A DNA stretch of 64,000 nt. It comes from Numida meleagris (taxonomy: Eukaryota; Chordata; Aves; Galliformes; Numididae). Made by a program: the position numbers and the translations under genes. Where the stretch lies: contig NC_034410.1 of NCBI RefSeq assembly GCF_002078875.1, positions 36,806,108 through 36,870,107 of the forward strand. The letters run 5' to 3'. The notes under the pieces are model-generated. The model was not told the origin of the DNA, searched no databases, and was given only the letters and a program-made list of their open reading frames with translations. Positions 38,046 through 51,653 of the stretch are shown here, in pieces. Within the stretch, counting starts at the first letter, position 1. Each line of letters starts with the position of its first letter.

Positions 38046-41000
38046 GGTTCAATCCCTCCTTTTCTGACCGAGCAAAAAACCCTGCCATATTATTTTTTGT
38101 CTTCATTGTATTACAGGAGGATTGGAAGAGTGCAGCCACCTCTCTTCCTTCCTCTCCAGATCCTGAGTCCTAGACAGTCAAACCCTGTAAATGATGCCCT
38201 AGGCAGAGCTGCATGTAGAGAATCATTTCCTCATGAGAATCTTTTTTTCAAATTGTTTGAAAAACTTATTTGTAAATAGTCTTTGCATTACCAATGGAAG
38301 AATAAATTAGTCTCTAACTTGTGGAGCTTTTAGTGTTTGGTTTTTTGTGGGGTTTTTTTTGTTTTGGTTTGGTTTTTTTTGCTGTCTCTCTCAGCTTCCA
38401 GCTAATAGCTGCTGCATGATAAAATATTTCAGAGAGTGAATGGGGCAATAAGGCTTAGACCAATTTAGAGAGGTTCAAGTACACCTATACTGTTATTACT
38501 GACACAACAAAATAATTGATTGTAAGTTTGGTCAGGAAAATTTAGAAGTACTCATAAATGAATAATACAATTGTAATGAAATATGCTAATTAGTTTTATA
38601 GAAATCTAATTTAGTTTTTTTTTTCCAGAATATGAAATTTCTCACTCTAAATGTTAGGATGATTACTGAAGTGCTATTGTAAGTACTGTGGTGATATTCC
38701 TGCTTTGCCAAGTTTGATAATGGGAGCATCCTGGGCAATGACAGCTTTGTGTGCTTCACCATATGTAACGGGGCATTTCATTTATACAGTACAAGCAAGC
38801 AAAGAGAAATTGTTATGAAAATCTTTCTAATTACCCAGGAAAACATAGTCAGAGACCTATAACATGAATCGACACTGGTCACTATTGCAGACCTGAAAGA
38901 GAATTGATGTTAACATACACACAGGCAAATCAAACCAGTGTTTGAGCAATTAAAAAAGTATTATAATTTCAGTAAGATGCAATGAGAACTATCGAAAGTG
39001 CTAATACTTCACTATGTCTGCTTGGTGGAGAGGGAGGTGGGAAGGAAAGCAATTTGATGGCTGTGTCAGGTATAAAGAGAAAATGCTTCTGAGAACAAGT
39101 GAATGTTTAAGCAGAACATTTCTAACACTGCAAGAGATGCTGGCATCTGGCAGTCACGTAATTTATGGCAATGTGTATTTAACTAGCAGGAGATTATAAA
39201 AGCGTACATAAAATGTTTTCTCTTTCTTGTTTTTTTGTTGTTGTTTTCCTTTCACACTCATCCTTGTTTACCAGTTGTGGGGCTGCCTTGCCGATAGTGA
39301 AGGTATTTTGAAACTGCTGTTGGATGACATCCTTTTACAAATCACTTTTCTTGCATGTGACAGAAAAGTATAGTTCCACAGCACTGTTATGATAGGTAAA
39401 ATTGTTACTGGTTTGATATTCTGGGAGCTCTGCAGGGAGCGCTTATTTGTATTTACTGTGAACCGGGGAAGTTCTGTTACTTATAGGGCTCATTCATTGT
39501 TTCACATCTTAATTCTGTTCTACTTAAGGCCAAATGAAATTGGTTTGTGGGTCTGACAGAGTCCCCGGATAATAAAAGAATACAAATGGTAGCAGCAATT
39601 GAAACAACCCTTTTGAAGACGTATTTCTGGTAGTGTTATGTGATTGCTACTCCTAAATCAGTATTTCCAGCTTTTATAGCTACTATTCTGATTTGTTCAA
39701 GGTAGTCTTGAATAGCCCAGAGTGTTCAGTGTCTCCTCATTAGTATCTGTATGTTAATTTAAGCAGGTCAAACTTATTTAATTTAGCTCAGGAAGCTATT
39801 CTGAAGGGGTTCAGGTAATCCTGCATGGCATAACATGGAGTCGGTTCTCATTGGTAAGGCAGCAAAAAGAAAGCAGATCTGGGAGGATGTGGAAGGTTTG
39901 CTTGATGCTGCGTAACACAATGCATGGGATGCAAAGATCAATTCATCACGTTTTCTGCTTGCTGGTAGATGTTTTGCACCATATGCCTATGAATATCTGT
40001 ACTAGTAAGAGATTTTAGGGAAATGCTCAGTTAGAGGCTTTCCTTCCTTCCTGCTTAGATTTTGCAAAGAATTTTTGCCTGTCTTATCAGTCTCTGACTA
40101 CAAAGTATCCTACGAATTTGCAGCTCCACTTGCCTCTAGCAGCTGGGTGTAACAGGCTGTCCAAAGTATTTTGTAGGCTGTGAGGCTGAATGCTAGGATT
40201 AGATCGCTTGCTTCTTTTTCAGCCTGCCTGCTGTTGCTTTATAAGGGGATTTTAAAGTCTTTCACACAGTTCCCCAGGGTTATCTGGGTTATCCTGAGTT
40301 ATCTTTCTTTCCAATGAGTCATTGCTACTACTCATGATAAGCTTTTTTTTTTTTTTTTCTTGCTCCCTCCCCCCACCGCTAGAGTGAGATTCACGTGCTT
40401 ATTGCTAGTTTGTTTTTGGCACATGGTTGAAGAAAAGAATTGCTACAGAGAAAAAAAAAAAAAAAAAGATAATTTTCATTCTACTCTTGTGTGCAGACAG
40501 ATAGAATTTTCTTTAGACTTGGGAATACAGCCTTGCTGGTTTACAGTTGGTTATTAAATTCATAATTGGAAAATTACATTTTTACCCTAGAAAGAGAGGA
40601 AGCTATTTTTGCTGCAAAATGTAATTATTTTTCATAAAAACAATTCTTGAATTAGATGACAAAGTGGTTATAAACCATTTCCCACTTGTCACTACTAGTC
40701 AGAAGAGTGGATTTTTACAGCCCTATTGCAAAGGACCATCAAATTTTGTTCTAGGCAGTTGAGTTGGATTCAAAGATAGGGCAAATAAATCCTCGAAATA
40801 TAATCCCAAATAAAAGATCATACACTTTCTAGTAGAATGGAGGGCTCAATTTACTCAGTGTCTTAAAAATAGCAGAACTTTATATCTGATGACAAAACCT
40901 GTCATTGTTTGAGAATGCAACAGTAGTGTCTTGTGTAAGATCCAGGGAAAAAATAACTGAATATGAAAGGACAAAGAATGAGGGCAAACAGCTCTCATCA

Positions 41001-44000
41001 ATAGATGTGTTATAGTGAACTCAGCATGCTGGAACATGATCATCGTTCCTCTAAAGAAAGTGGCATTTTCAGTCCAGTGTTGGAGTGAATACAATAAGAA
41101 ATAAATTGAAAGTCTACTTTTTCTGAGTCATCTTGCATCAAAAGAAAAATGTTTCCTTTTGATACGAATTATGCCTCTAATAAAGTAACTAGAAATGATT
41201 TATAATAATCTAGATCAGATTATTAGTGCAGAAGTATTAATTTTAATATTATTGCAGAAATACTTCCAGAATACACATTAAATCTATGAAATGGTAGAGC
41301 GTTACTGCGTAAAACATTGTTCCTGAGGTTTGGGCACTAAAGGAAAGAGAAAAAAGATCTAATGTTTGAGAGAGGGAGGGAATTACTTTTACTTTAGTTG
41401 ACTTGAAGCTAAAATGCTTATTTTTATCAGGAATAAAGAAGCTGTTAATTGTGCTGTGTTGGTAGAATACTGTTGAAAATCTATTAATGTAGCAGAAAGC
41501 ACAGAATCAATTATGCATCTTTTCACATGTTTACTGATCCTTGTGAAAAATGTCGCTGCAGATTAGAAAGGTTCTGTCTTGGGATCTAAAGATTCTGCAT
41601 TCAAACTTTATATAGAAGAAAAAAAAAGAGAGAGAGGGACAGAATGGCTTGCAATGTCACTCAATGCACACTATATCCATTAACTTTGCAAGAAGGACAT
41701 TGGAATTATGTTGTACTATCATAAAGAGTGCTAAATTGTTCCTCTTGGGAAAACATATTGTGAATTCATTGGCATTTTACCTCAACGAAATAATTGATTT
41801 CTCCCTTCAGTGGAGAAAGCTGACTTTAAGTGAAAGTAAGTTGATCTGATCTCATCATTGTACTGAACTGTATGTTTGATCAACAGCCAACAGGAGAACA
41901 GTGTGGCTGACAGGGCAGCCGGGAATGCCCAGGGAGATGGCTAGGCGTTGAGGACTTCTGCTTAGGCAGTAACAACCTTTGGCTATCTAAGAGTTCTCAC
42001 AGAAGTAAAAATGGTGTCCCTTCAGGAAGAAATTACCATTTCCCGCTTAAAATGATGGGGCTGGACAAGGATACAGAGAGGTGTAGAGGCCGATTAACAA
42101 ATTGGTATTGCTTGCTCCAAATTTATGCCAGTGGAACTGCTTTAAGAGGATGAAAGGTGTAATAGGAAATGGAATCTGGCATCACTCTTGTTTTATTTGT
42201 ATATCTTTTTCTAAGTCAAAGCTCAACTGGCTTCCCGGCAGTTCATGAACTTGCAGATCAGACTTAGAGAATTCTAGATCAGGATCTTGTTTTAATCAAT
42301 GTTTATCCTAAATGAACATATTAGGTTGTGGACAATTATTAATAGCTTGCTATATGCAACACAGATATAATGTAATGTTATATTGCAGTTACTTAACTTT
42401 CAAAAACATTACAGTGCTAGTTTTTGTACACTGCTATTTTAAATAGTGAATAAAATATGGATTTAAACATTCACCTGATTTTTTTGTGCACTGAAAAATT
42501 AATAAAAACAGAAAGCAACATTTCCAGATGTAGCTCAAATTAGCTTTCACAGTGTATCAAATAGTTGGAACTTCAAAAAATATATTTAGCCAAATTCAAA
42601 TATTTTTTCCAAGTAATCATTATAAGCATCAGTATTGTATTGATTGTATTGTTTGAGGCTTCAAACGTTAAGAATCTCTTATTAATCACATTATCAACTT
42701 TTTTTTTTTTAACCTGAACAGCTGTTCTTTATATACAAATCATGTAAATAAGCATCTCAACAATGAGGAAAGCATTTTCAATAGTTACAGGTTTAATACT
42801 TTTCCACAAAACTGTTCTCATTTGGCTTTTTATATAATAGACTATTGTGGAAATCCTGAGTTGTTGATCTGCTGAACACTGAGGTCTGTCTGGCTCTTTC
42901 TGTGTCAGCACCTAAATTTTCCTAACCGTTTATTAAGAGAGCAGGTTGAAGCTCCTGCTGTATTTTGCCTCAGTGTTCAAATAAAAACTGCAAGGCAGTG
43001 TCAAGATAAATCTTTGTGATGGATGCTGTTACTGAGCTTTGGGGAGGAGGGAAGTTGCTTTCACTTAGTTTTTAAACTTTGATCCTGTTTTGGATGAAAT
43101 TTCAAGTTTCGTCCTTAGGGAGGATCAGCAAAAGCAAGTATTGATTGCTTAGCTAGCTTAGGGGATTCAGCTAGAAAAAGAGGTTTTGGAAGAAACGGGA
43201 GACTGAAAAACTATGGACAAAAGAGAGGAACAGATAGGGATATTTTATTTGCAGATGAGTGCTTGTAATTGCATAACAAATGACAGCAAGAACTGGCAGG
43301 AGAGGAGAGATGGAGAGAGAAACACTGTGTGCGTAAGCTGGCATCCTGTTTTCTGAATCTTAAAATTATTCAATTAAAAGATAGAAATACACTTGCAGGG
43401 ACACAGCAAAATGAGTATTGCAGTGCTTTGTTTATGTCTGTGCCTATCTTGTACTAATTAAAATGCAGAAATAATGGTTTTTAGAGGGCTTTGCATATTG
43501 CCCAGTGCGCCCATTTGCTTAGCTTTTCTGTGTATGAGGTGTGAGAAAGGAGCTATAAATTCAGTGCCCACAAGGACACTGGGGAAGTGTGATTAGGCTG
43601 CTGAAGTGTCTGAGCCATCACCCAAGGTCTTCTTGTATGGAAGGATTTTCAGGCAGAGCCCACAGCTCTAGGAAGCATCTCAGAGAGGACAAATCAATGT
43701 GTAAACCAGAGCACACAGTCCTTGTCTGTAAGAACCAGCTGCAAGCAAAGAAACTTCATCGGGACAAGGGGAGCCATGCTATCTTTGCTTTCCTCAGCAT
43801 ATCACTAGCACATTTCTCTCTGCCAATAGCAGAGGAATGTCAAACCACAGCTAGATCTCTAAGGTAGCAGTCAGCCTCCAGCAAGAGCACATGCAACTCC
43901 GCTTCTGAGCAGCGTTTCTTGGACTGTGGTTGAGCCAGGGGTTCACGCTGTTCCACTGAGTTGTTCACTTCAAGAAGCTTAATTACGTCTCATCTTTATT

Positions 44001-47000
44001 CCAGATAAAGAGCATCTGCCTTATCCACCAGCTTGCACAAGATTTTACGTAATTTTCATCGTGTCAGTATGTCTTTAGAATATCAAAATTACCATAGGCA
44101 TTACAGTTGGCAATGTGAAGTAATCTATTTGTTTAGTGATGCAGCAGTGCCTTCAGATGGAAGAAGTTTCTTTTTACTTCATTAACCTCTTTTCTTACAT
44201 ATGCTAAGTACCCTAAAATCTATTATTTCAAAAATGAAATGTGAAGTTTGATCTTTGTGCAATTTATAATACCAGTGATTGAACAGGATTTCAAGACAAC
44301 AAAACAATAATGGCATTCTAGTTAATGCAATAAACATGCTGCATTAAAAAGCTATGTTCTTGCAATCAGTAATTGGGGTTATTCTATTGAGTGTGTCATT
44401 ATTTTTCTCACTTCTCATTAAGCTTAGAATCAGGTTGGGTTTAAACGTCCTTGGAAGACAGTGTTCTGATTTTATGAGTTCATCTTGAATTAAGTGTATT
44501 GCAAAACTGGAACAAAGGATAGTGAAGAAATGTAGATGTTAAAATCACAGTGCTGCACTTGTAAAGGACTGTTCAAACTCTAGGTATAGTTGCATGATAT
44601 CAGTTACGTGATACGCCCAGTTTTAGAATGTAAAGCATCCTTGGCATATTTTGTTACAGTCCTTCCACCTTACCTCAACCTGTACGCATGCTTTAATGGA
44701 TTGAGAACAGACTGCCTGAACAAATAAAGATTACAGAATTAGTATATGGGAGAGATGGGCTCAAACCAAAGGACTAAAGCCCTTGCTCCCATTCTTAAGT
44801 AACTGAATTTAGTCATACTTTGGGACAATATTGAAAGCATAACTGTCTATATTTACTATCACAACTGCTGACTTTGCTTCAGGCTGGGTTTAAAAAGCAT
44901 AATCCCTTTTTCTATTTCTCTATCTCACACTCTCTCTCTCTTTTTTTTTTTTTTACTGTGATTGAAACACATAGATGATATTTTTTATGTACCAACATTG
45001 TGGATTTAGCCTGCTTAGTATCTCTAGGAAAATAACAAAAAAAGAAGCATCCTGCTTTTGAAAATGGCTCCTGCAAATTCTCTCTAAGAATGTTGTTTGT
45101 TTAAAAAAAAAATAAATTAACACATTCGGGGAATTTTAAAAGGCTTTGGTAGTGTGTAAATGTAGTAGATGCCTAGAGTAAACAAACAAGTGTAGTTAAC
45201 TGGGCCAGTAAAACACTTCTTGTAAACTCTAAGCTGGTGTTTACATGGCCTTCTGTAAATAAAGGAATTACCTTCCTTTGTGTATAAAAACTGAAAAATG
45301 AAAACAAGTAGTGTAAAGTAATAACAAATTTTTAAACACTGGTTAGTTTCAGTCCATGTGGATATTCGCTCCCAGAGTACTTTGTCCTGTGAGAGGAAAT
45401 AGGAATCGTGTCTTTCATAGAGGGAGTTATGAGTCATGGGCAAGCACTTGGCTCTAAACTATAACCTGTTCCCTGGAGTGTACTTTCCTTTTGTCCGGGT
45501 AACCATGACTGCGGATTTGGCTAATGCCTGGAAGAAGCCCATTAGCAGCTTTTGGGCATGGAAAAAGGGAAGCATCTCCTGCAGGTGGTGGTTCTCCCTT
45601 TTGATGGAGCAGTTACAGCAGTGGTTGGCATGAAGTCAGTAGGGCATTTCTTCTTCTGTACCTGGTTTGTGCCATTCTTTCTCCCTGAACCTTTTGCTGT
45701 TACAAGACCGGGTTGAAATGTAGAAGCAGTCAGTGTAGGTGAAGGCTGACACACAGAGCAGCACAGAGCAGAGATGCTCCAGAGGTGGTACCCAGCCTAT
45801 GGGCAGCGCTGGGTCATGCTGTAGTTGTCAGCTCTCCCCCTCCTTCCCCGTGAAACTATCTGGCTCTTTGAAGTGGCTATTTAGATAAGTATCTCTCTTT
45901 TGAAATTGTTGTAATCTTTTGGTTTATTGCACTTGCTTTGCACCTCTCGAGATGATTAAGCAGGCCTTTCTAACTTAAACTTTACTTCACGAGCAAAATT
46001 GGAGTCGGATTGGATTGTAAATGTAAAAGAGATGTCTAACCTGATAAAACACGTATTGCTTCAGTTTCTATATGATACTGTTTCCTGCTTCATCTTGCTG
46101 GCTTTTTGCTTAACTAATCCACTAAGATTTTTTTTAAAGTGCCAATCACAAATGTCAGACAATACAGTGAATTTTAACTCTGATTTGAATCATTCCAAAA
46201 GTGACAAACAAAATGACTGCACTTACAGTGCCGTATGTTTGCACTGTTTCCCAATGTAGGCAACTTCAGTATAACCATTTCTTATAAAGCGATATATATA
46301 TGCACTAAGAGTGTCTTATGTACATATGGGGTTGTTATCTATTCTTCAACCCCAACAAGCTTATTTTAAAAACAAACAAAAAAAACCCTAGGCTTTCTAC
46401 TTTAAGCCTTCAAACATGCTTTACAAGTTCTTCGTGGAAAGTTTCTTGATTTTTATCATTTTGAAGTCCAGATATTTATTTTTCCTACTATTAATTTTAT
46501 TATTATTAATTTAATGCAAACAGAGAGATGTAGTAAAAAAGAAGTAGTGTTTCAGCTTGTGTGCTGCTACACTGACCAAGAGCATTGGAGAGTCTGTACA
46601 CTGGTGGCTGTCATGAGTTTCTATGGTATTAAAAGTGTTCACTGGAGTAGGGAGCTGAGAACTGTAAATTCCTTTTCTGTGATCCATCGTGTTGATAGTT
46701 GCATGCATGGGTATACGTGCACATATATATATGTATCTTAGAAACTGGTGTATTTATCACACATGGGTAATAAATTCATTAAAGTTAATATATTGCTTAC
46801 CTCTAGCTGTTAATTATGGCCTGTTACAAAACTTGCCTTCCTAATTCCTCTCTGTGTCTAATTCATCTAATCTGCTCTCTGTTGCAAGTTTCAAGCTAAT
46901 TTTGTTTGACTTTGTATTATAAAATGATATTTGCATCTTTATTAAGCAACATATTTTCTTACCAGATTCCAAATGTTTGTTCATTACATTCTTTGGACAA

Positions 47001-48047
47001 ATATTTTTGAAGATGCTTCTTGTACAGATAGTGCCTTTTGGCAAACAGAAATACAAGTGTTGTAATTTAAAGGTGATGTATTTTTGCTGGACCTGTGACC
47101 AGTCATTCAATCCTGTTTGTCATGAAGGTGTTAGGGTAACAAAGCAAGGGAACCTCTTAGATATACCTGGTCATGCTGGTGAAAGAAACTTTTAAAGATC
47201 TAGCACTTCCTAAATATCTGGTGCAGAGGTTCAACTGATTTAAGGGTATAGATTTACAGAGTAAGTAGCTTCAAAATAAGACAGCTAGGAAGTAATTGAT
47301 TTTCTGTTCTTTTCTTTTTATCTATGCTTATGTGGATATTACTTCAGAATAGAGGTTGCAAATGCTTATAAATTAAAGTACTTCCTACAAAATTTGCATT
47401 TAAAGTGCTCTAATAATAATCTACTATTCCATTTGTGATAAGAAAGCAAATATATCATACTTGCCTGATAGAGTGATATGTATCAACGTAAAGTGGGCAT
47501 CCTCTCATTTCTGACAATAAACCTCCAGTAATTTCCCTGCTTTTCTCAGAGAATTCTTAACTGTTGATGACTTTAGAAAAAATGCCTGGAATCCATCAGA
47601 AGAAAAGCCCATTTGTGGACATTTCAACTTTCACTCAACTGAAATATTAACACTTCTGCACTATGTTCTCATAAATCCATGCATCAGGACCTCAAGGTAC
47701 TGGTACATGTTTTCTGCTGGGCTGACTTCTCTCCATGCTCCTCAGGCACCCGCAATGGGGCTTTCACTATACTGTAGCCTGAAAAAGGCTCAGGCTTCTG
47801 CAGTTTCACACATTTTGCCTGACTCACATCTGGAGCGTCAACAGCAGCTTCCTGCTGCTTCCTGGCACTGACCAATGGGTTCTGGCAGGCCTTAGAGCAA
47901 CAGCTTAAGATGTTATTATCCCCATATGCTTCTGGTCTCTCTACTGGCACTTACTACCTGGAAGAGGACAGGATAAAAATTATTTTTCCATTGTAATGCC
48001 ATGATATAAAATGTGAAAGTCAGTGTGTGTACATGCTCTGTTTTCTT
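38046..48047. other. Intron 3 segment without recognised genes
   Basis: About 10 kb of AT-rich intron with T/G-rich low complexity at ~38335-38380, T and A runs (40344-40359, 40450-40467, 44940-44955) and short TA runs at ~46290. Open frames at 43589-43867 (+), 45117-45443 (-) and 47684-47950 (-) show no recognisable domain. The last lies just left of a CR1 insertion and has somewhat higher GC content. Confidence 0.55.
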
Positions 48048-48363
48048 CTGGCATTGGTCTCTTCTCACTGGTGACAGGTGACAGGACAAGGGGAAATGGC
48101 CTCAAGTTGCACCAGGGGAGGTTTAGGTTGGATATCAGGAAAAACTTCTTTACAGAAAGGGTTGTTAAGCACTGGAACAGGCTCCCCAAGGAGGTGGTTG
48201 AGTCACCATCCCTGAATGCGTTTAAGAACCATTTGGATGTGGTGCTCAGTGACATGATTCAGCAGTGTGTTGTTAGAGTTAGGGTAGTATGGTTAGGTTG
48301 AGGTTGGACTTGATGATCTTGAAGGTCTTTTCCAACTGGAGCAATTCTATGGTTCTATGATTG
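48048..48363 (+). mobile_element. CR1 retrotransposon 3' end, ~315 bp, sense orientation
   Basis: Contains GACAAGGGGAAATGGCCTCA, GGTTTAGGTTGGATATCAGG, CACTGGAACAGGCTCCCCAA, GAGTCACCATCCCTGAATGC and GACTTGATGATCTTGAAGG, and ends in TTCTATGGTTCTATGATTG. This is the 3' end of a different CR1 subfamily from the copy at 12806, with the GTGGTGCTCAGTGACATG tail. An ORF2 C-terminal remnant ([17 protein letters not shown]) stays open. The copy is 5'-truncated. Confidence 0.95.
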
Positions 48364-51250
48364 ATAGCCAAGGAGAGTGGTAGACAGACAGCTATGGAGG
48401 ACTTTGTCTCAAGCTATTTCTACTAAATGTATGTAATCTCATTTGTTAACATTTGTGCAGCTAGATCTTCACCAGGAATTTACCACTGATCTTTTATTAG
48501 ATGCGAACACTTACCTGAGGACACTCATTGATAAAGTGACCTATCACATTTTCTGGCATTTAGCCATTGTATACCATTAGTCATTTCACAGTCTGTAAAA
48601 TCCCAACCAAAATAAATATAAGTTAAGAAATGCATGTGCTTTTGACTGTTTTTCTGATAACAGGAAGATATATTTAAGTAAAGAGAATGTCCATATCCAT
48701 CAGAGATGACAGAATTGTTCTGTTTTGCATTAAACGTGGCAGAAGGTTCAGTAACTGAAATAGGGAAAAAGGGGTGGATAAATTACATAGTTCTGATCAT
48801 TTTATTTGTTCTGAATATTTTGCTGTCACATCGTGGCACTCATTTATGTTCAGCTGTACATTTTCCCAACTTCACTATTCCTGGTTGGCTACATCTTAGT
48901 GCTGTTCATCTATAATGATGGGCAAGGAAACAAATTTGGAAAAGTGCTAACACAAAGCTAGTGTGATTCAGACGTTCCTCTACTGCTTTATGGACAACTG
49001 ACTTTCTTGTTTTGTTCCTGTTAGAGAAGTGCATCATTTCTACACTATGTCCAATTCTTTTTTCCATACAACACTCGATAGGGTGCCTGCAGTGAACACC
49101 AGCAGGTCATCTGCTGGCATTAAAAGTTCTTAGATTGTTTTTTAAACCCATTTCCCAATTAATTGTTTTGAGGCGTATGATACTATTGGTAATATTTTTC
49201 TTTTTTCTCTAAGATATGTACAGTTGTGTATATGTAACCATGTGTAAGGTTATGGAATAGAGAAAAGGCTGTCATGCAGAATGTACAGCAAGAAATAAAT
49301 TAGTATTTCTTACCCTGGTTTCAGAATATTGGAATTGGGAAAAATGCATATTATGTCAAATTAAAAGTGGTATTTTATAAATAAGCTCAGAAAGTTACAT
49401 TGAACTTCCTAAGTGTTTTCTCCCACTACTGGTAGGAGAAGAGGATACACAGAAGTGATTAAAACTTCACCTGCAGTCTGTTCTGCTTTACTTTGATATA
49501 ATTGCCAAGCATGTTCGTGTTGATCATCTTTGCAGCAATGGCACATTAAGGTGTACTGAATTAGCCAATTGAGCAATTTATATTTATGTAAAGAATGAAA
49601 TTGCATATATAAAATATAATCAAGTGATGTTGTGTGCTGCTTCTCTCCTTGCTTTCCCAATAATTAGGCAGCAGCCATGCTTTCAGCGCAAAGTGAATAG
49701 ATGATTGAATAAGGTCTATAGTGAAGCCATTATGCAATTACTCAGTTTTGGGGTATATTGTCAGTGTTGGGTTTTTTTTTTTGCAAAACTACTCAACTAC
49801 TATCAGCTGTGTACACTAATGTTAGCTGTATGTTTTCTTCTTTTTATGTCAGTCTCCAGATTTAAAACTTTGCTTCATATTTTCCTTATTCATCAGATGG
49901 AGAAATAAACGCCTGCTTTACTGCGTATTTTGAAAAGTTTTCAAGCTTTCAATTTGTCTTGAGTAATAGCTTGCATGAAAAAAACTTTCATGGAGGTACT
50001 ACTCATTCTAACACTTCAAGATCAGAGATCATGACCCAAGAGAAGCAAAATGATTTGTTTCTATTGATACCTGTTTTTTTTTATGCTATTTGAAGTGGGT
50101 TTCATAATCAGAAGTGTGGTCAGAACTGAAAAAGCTTATTATCCTCTGTCCTCCCAAATTAAGTTAATTTCAAGAGACCAAGCTATCATGCTAATTTGTG
50201 AAATAACAACAACAACAATTTGATTTAATTTTTATAGTGGTGTAAGAATAATAAAACTAAAAAAATGATGAAAGAGTCATTTAGTTTCTGTTTTGTGCAC
50301 CAAAAAAATTAACATATCTCTAAAACTCCTTGTGATGTTATGTGCAATGATTTGCATTACCATCAGTAACTCTTACCCATTCTGAATTTCTGTTTAATTT
50401 GTTTAACATTGATTTAAAAAAGAAAGACTATTTGGATGATTTAACAGGATGCAAAACTTTGGGCATACTAACTGTTAAAAATGTAATTTTTAACCATTAT
50501 TTAAAAATTTCCTGGCTCTGTAATGCTCAAGTGAATATGTGCTGTGTAGTGTGTGAATTAAAGTCACATTTCTGAGTTCCCCTAATGTATTCTGGAGAGG
50601 TATGGAGCGGTTTTCCCCATTTAAGGAACTACTGAGTAAGCTTCTTCAGTGGAGAACAAGAACAACCAAAGATCCTGTACAATAGGGTTGTGTAGAATCA
50701 CCAGCTTCATAAGGAGGTGGCAGTTCTCTGCAGTTTCAGATATACAAATCTAGGACCATCAAATGAAACTGGCAGCTGACTCATTTTAAAAGGGTGTCAC
50801 AAAATGCCCACTGAAGCTACGAAATTCCTTTCCAACAGTTGCTGTGGATGCTAACACTTCAGATGGAATCAAGGAGATATTGGAAAAACACACAGAAGAG
50901 AAGTTCTTGGTACATCTACAGTACGTGCAGAACCTACTTCTGTCTCAGCTACAGAAGGTCTCTCAGCTGTGCTGGAAGATGCATTGCATGTAGTGACCCT
51001 GCTGTGATCTCCTGTGCACATTCCTTTTGGCTGCTCTCAGAAACAAGATCCTGCCCTGATTTATGACTTATACTCCTGTGTTGAGAGTATATTCAAACTT
51101 TCTGCTATGCTCACATTAATACTAGTGGAAGTTCTCTGGGTTAATAGGGGAAAAAGGGCACTGCTAGCTGTAGCAGTCTCTACAAGAGCCACATTCCATT
51201 TTCAAATGTATTTAATTTATTACTTTTTGCTAGAAAAGACTAACTTTCAT
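48364..51250. other. Intron 3 segment without recognised genes
   Basis: About 2.9 kb, very AT-rich, with a short (AAC)n run at ~50203-50217. No repeat family, RNA or coding exon recognised. Confidence 0.55.
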
Positions 51251-51269
51251 GGATGAAATCAGACTACTC

Positions 51270-51600
51270 ACAGTTCTATTTTTCCAGGCATATTAGCTCT
51301 GGTTTGATTTGTGTTTTGTGGGTGCATCCTCTTACGAACTTGGCCTGTGAGGTTTCTGATATGGCAAACCTTCTGCATGGAAATTGCTGGGTCAGGGCCT
51401 GAACCAAGGGTTGAGCACCAGGTGAGAAGGTGTAGCTGACCCAGGGAGCCCAGGTGCAAACAATGCACCTGAGTGATTGGAAGGGGTGGAGCCTGCGTCC
51501 ACCCTTCCTCATCCTCAGTTAAGAGTTTGCAGCTGAGGGAGCAGTATCTCTGGATAGAGATTGTATTTCTTGTGAGTCATTACTGGTCATTGGATGGGGT
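51270..51600 (+). mobile_element. Possible dispersed repeat or solo LTR, unclassified
   Basis: About 330 bp of higher GC content than the surrounding intron, bounded on the right by a T/G-rich tract. It has compact symmetric structure: two adjacent hairpins at 51451-51508, then a TTAAGAG box and a GC-to-AT shift, which together resemble an LTR promoter layout. The sequence feels like an avian interspersed repeat, but I cannot name the family, and no clear TG...CA ends or target duplication were found. Treat as a hypothesis. Confidence 0.3.
51451..51508. repeat. Two adjacent hairpins
   Basis: CAGGTGCA (51451-51458) and TGCACCTG (51464-51471) form a perfect stem around AACAA; both arms are CAGGTG E-boxes. 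Seven bases later GGAAGGGGTGGA (51479-51490) pairs with TCCACCCTTCC (51498-51508) around GCCTGCG with one bulged G. Both are GC-rich and stable, unlike most of the intron. Confidence 0.8.
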
Positions 51601-51605
51601 GAGTT

Positions 51606-51653
51606 GTTTTTTGTTTTTTTTTTTGTTTGTTTTGTTTTGTTTTTGTTTTTTTT
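51606..51653. repeat. T/G-rich low-complexity tract
   Basis: Runs of T interrupted by single G (TTTTG-like units). Possibly the degraded tail of a retroposed element; lies at the right edge of the GC-richer 51.3-51.6 kb block. Confidence 0.85.

Noticed and set aside
47684..47950. Minus-strand 88-codon frame of somewhat higher GC content left of a CR1 copy
   Set aside because: Reads protein-like but matches nothing I recognise; might be part of an unidentified repeat. Not strong enough to call.
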